DNA from: CADEED01 sp043747875
GTDB lineage: Bacteria; Pseudomonadota; Gammaproteobacteria; Steroidobacterales; Steroidobacteraceae
DNA length: 64,000 nucleotides
Reading direction: 5' to 3'
Assembly: GCA_043747875.1 (NCBI GenBank)
Contig: JAYTOI010000062.1
Coordinates: 1-64,000, forward strand
Made by a program: the position numbers and the translations under genes. Below are positions 62,166 to 64,000 of this stretch, in pieces. Every line of letters starts with the position of its first letter. Position 1 is the stretch's first letter. The notes below the pieces were generated by a model that was given only the letters and a program-made list of their open reading frames with translations, had not been told where the DNA came from and made no database searches.

Positions 62166-63140
62166 ATGCCACTTCGGTCAGAGCTTTTCCGCGGCGATTC
62201 GAAACTCGAGAACGCGGCTATCCTCGATAGCGCGCACATAGTGCCAGGTGCGTCCGGGCCGCACGTCGAAAAAATCCAGATGGCTCTCATGCTGCTGGAT
62301 TCCACGTCGATAGCCGAGAGCGAGCTGGCTGCCGACCTATACGGGCAGAGTACCGCCGCGGCGGTACTGGCCTACAAGCGCAGGCGCAATATTGTCAATC
62401 GTGCCTACCAGTCTACGGCGGACAACATCATCGGAAAGATGACGATTGCCACGCTGGACGGTGAGTTGGCCGCGCGTGGCGCCATACCGAAAGTCAGCGG
62501 GTGCGACTACCTGCCGGTGGGAAGCCTCAAAACAGACCAGGCGTTTTTCACGCTCGCTTCGTTGACACCGGCATCATCGAGCCTCGGTGCTTCAGCCGGC
62601 CAGACTACGCTCGACATCGCATTGGCCACGGTACCCGTGGCGCTGGTCATGCGAAACAAGGCGAGGCAGGCGCTCAATGACTTGATCGCCGGCTCCAAGA
62701 CGGCGCTGGCCGTACTGGGGTCGGACGCGGTGAAGCGGCACTACAAAGTCTCGGCCGCCTCGGACGTGGATCGGGTCGCAAGAGCGGTCAGGGAGTCGCT
62801 CGCTGGAGTGGTGGGTCGCCTGTTGTCGCCAAGAGCGTGGCTGCGACAGGGGCAGGGGAGCGGTTTCGCTGAGACACCGGAGCCACGAGACGGCCACTGT
62901 TACATCATGTTGGATTACAGCAAAGCAGGCCGCTTGATGCGGCCGACGATTCTCATCCATGAGGCATTTCATGATCTGGATAGCTTCAACCTGGACTTTG
63001 GCGGAAATCCGGCAATCGATCGCGCCGCCAAGTACCACCGGAACCCCACGTCCATCCAATTGAAGAATGCCTACGCCATGAGCCAGTTCGTACTGCACAT
63101 CAACCAGGGTAAGGAGACCATTCTCGCCGACGGGGATTGA
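62166..63140 (+). CDS. Putative zinc metallopeptidase with peptidoglycan-binding-like N-terminus
   Basis: This 324-residue protein has an N-terminal peptidoglycan-binding-1-like domain at about 25-100 ('GASGPHVEKIQMALMLLDS', 'LYGQSTAAAVLAYKRRR', 'IGKMTIATLDGELA'). The C-terminal domain contains 'PTILIHEAFHDLDSFNLDFG', with HExxH at His265-His269 and an Asp (D271) close behind. A ribosome binding site, GGAGG, precedes ATG 62166. There is no clear signal peptide. The position just after the Tc genes and the shared N-terminal domain type suggest an effector or helper of the toxin locus (inference). The exact peptidase family is not clear; a third zinc ligand is not certain. Confidence 0.7.
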   Translation: MPLRSELFRGDSKLENAAILDSAHIVPGASGPHVEKIQMALMLLDSTSIAESELAADLYGQSTAAAVLAYKRRRNIVNRAYQSTADNIIGKMTIATLDGELAARGAIPKVSGCDYLPVGSLKTDQAFFTLASLTPASSSLGASAGQTTLDIALATVPVALVMRNKARQALNDLIAGSKTALAVLGSDAVKRHYKVSAASDVDRVARAVRESLAGVVGRLLSPRAWLRQGQGSGFAETPEPRDGHCYIMLDYSKAGRLMRPTILIHEAFHDLDSFNLDFGGNPAIDRAAKYHRNPTSIQLKNAYAMSQFVLHINQGKETILADGD

Positions 63141-63144
63141 GCCT

Positions 63145-64000
63145 TCACAGCACGGCCGACACTGCCTCCGAAACGGTATCGGTCGTCACGTGCTGGCCGC
63201 GCTGCTTCACGATGTCGAGCGCCGCGATGCGGTACGCCTCGGCCATGGTCGGAAAGTTGAACACATTGTCGACGTAGGCATCGACGTCGAGCTCGGCCGC
63301 GAGGCCGAGTTGCCCGATGTGCACCAGCTCGGTGGCGCCTTCTCCCACGATCTGCACACCGACCACGCGCCGGCCGCCGGCATCGGCGACCAGTTTGAGC
63401 AGTCCGCGCTGGCAGCCGTTGATCTGGCCACGCGCGATTTCCTCGAAGCGCGCGCGGCCGACCACGCAGCCGCCGAAGTGACGGCGCGCGCCGTGCTCGT
63501 CGAGGCCGACTGTCGCGATCTCGGGGATGGTGTACACGCCCGACGGCAGGCGCGAGACGGGATCCGACGGCACTAACAACCCCAGTGCATGGCAGGCGGC
63601 GCGGCGACCCTGTTCCATCGACACCGACGCGAGCGCGGGCGGACCGATGACGTCGCCGGCGGCGTAGATGCCCGGTACGCTGGTTTGCAGGTGGTCGTCC
63701 ACGTGCACGTGCCCGCGGTTGGTGAGCATGATGCCAATGGCGCCGAGGTTGAGCATGTCGACGTTGGCCTGCCGCCCGAGCGCGACCAGGATCTTGTCGG
63801 CCATCACCACGCGGCCGTCGCGGAACTCCGCGCGCACCTGCGATACGCCGTCCCAGTGCGTGGCGATTGCCTCCGCGGCCGGGATGTATTCGCCGCCGTT
63901 GCGCTGCAGCTCGTCGATGTAATACGTCGTGAGTTCCGGATCGAGGAACGCCAGCGGCTGGTCGAGCTGATCCGCCTGTGTCACCTTGCAGCCAAGCGCG
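63145..64000 (-). CDS. sthA: Soluble pyridine nucleotide transhydrogenase SthA, C-terminal 285 residues (cut by window edge)
   Basis: The visible part runs from 'ALGCKVTQADQLDQPLAFLD' (end of the NAD-binding domain) through 'ILVALGRQANVDMLNLGAIG' and the second FAD motif 'SVPGIYAAGDVIGPPALASV'. The dimerisation domain follows, 'VYTIPEIATVGLDEHGARRH', ending 'VSEAVSAVL'. No redox-active CxxxxC is in this part; that disulfide is absent in SthA in any case. The enzyme is a cytoplasmic FAD flavoprotein that re-equilibrates NADPH and NADH. The frame remains open to the window edge. A lipoamide dehydrogenase relative is less likely because 'FPTMAEAYRIAALD' is an SthA feature. Confidence 0.92.
   Translation of the reverse strand, partial: ALGCKVTQADQLDQPLAFLDPELTTYYIDELQRNGGEYIPAAEAIATHWDGVSQVRAEFRDGRVVMADKILVALGRQANVDMLNLGAIGIMLTNRGHVHVDDHLQTSVPGIYAAGDVIGPPALASVSMEQGRRAACHALGLLVPSDPVSRLPSGVYTIPEIATVGLDEHGARRHFGGCVVGRARFEEIARGQINGCQRGLLKLVADAGGRRVVGVQIVGEGATELVHIGQLGLAAELDVDAYVDNVFNFPTMAEAYRIAALDIVKQRGQHVTTDTVSEAVSAVL

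Overview
The window is a high-GC bacterial chromosome segment with tightly packed genes, short ATGA/GTGA overlaps and few gaps. The gene families point to a gammaproteobacterium: an SthA-type soluble transhydrogenase, RarD, RecQ, CorA, a CzcCBA metal pump, a TPR-sulfotransferase beside a TonB receptor, and a DUF5916 outer-membrane protein. My best guess is a soil or water organism near the Steroidobacteraceae/Xanthomonadales; this is inference, as there is no rRNA in the window. I see no rRNA, tRNA, CRISPR array, integrase or intact insertion sequence.

Layout. 1-14.8 kb is a mixed housekeeping and regulatory stretch: the tail of a HigA-like antitoxin, a serine hydrolase lipoprotein, a secreted orphan, an ECF sigma factor, two divergent spermidine-synthase-like methyltransferases around an RHH-UPF0149 pair, an RHS scrap, a second ECF sigma operon, a PadR operon, a GST-SnoaL fusion, RecQ, CorA and a decayed kdp potassium-pump locus. 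14.8-20.7 kb is a czcCBA-type heavy-metal efflux operon with a small exported protein in front. 20.7-28.9 kb holds a RES-domain protein, a FecR/DUF6600 protein, a lipoprotein, RarD, a glutathione peroxidase, a 5'-damaged DUF5916 gene, a CBS protein and a REP-like inverted repeat.

28.9-34.0 kb is a four-gene minus-strand operon: PspA/IM30, an AAA+ ATPase, a membrane coiled-coil protein, and a periplasmic substrate-binding/OmpA fusion. Its products span inner membrane, periplasm and peptidoglycan, and it looks like a self-contained envelope-maintenance machine. 34.1-44.3 kb carries an M20 peptidase, a TPR-sulfotransferase with a TonB receptor, and then an accessory patch of ankyrin proteins, one ankyrin pseudogene, DUF4180, an IS3 transposase scrap and a TetR regulator.

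44.4-63.1 kb is the largest accessory feature, a two-gene Tc toxin locus. One gene is a fused TcB-TcC cocoon with a 273-residue unique C-terminal tail, the likely cargo. The other is a 2953-residue TcA-like pore subunit with an unusual N-terminal extension. A small divergent gene lies in front, and a putative HExxH metallopeptidase with a peptidoglycan-binding-like N-terminus lies behind. The window ends in the 3' part of sthA. A decayed second copy of the sthA 3' end lies between the toxin and the metallopeptidase, so this end of the island has been rearranged.
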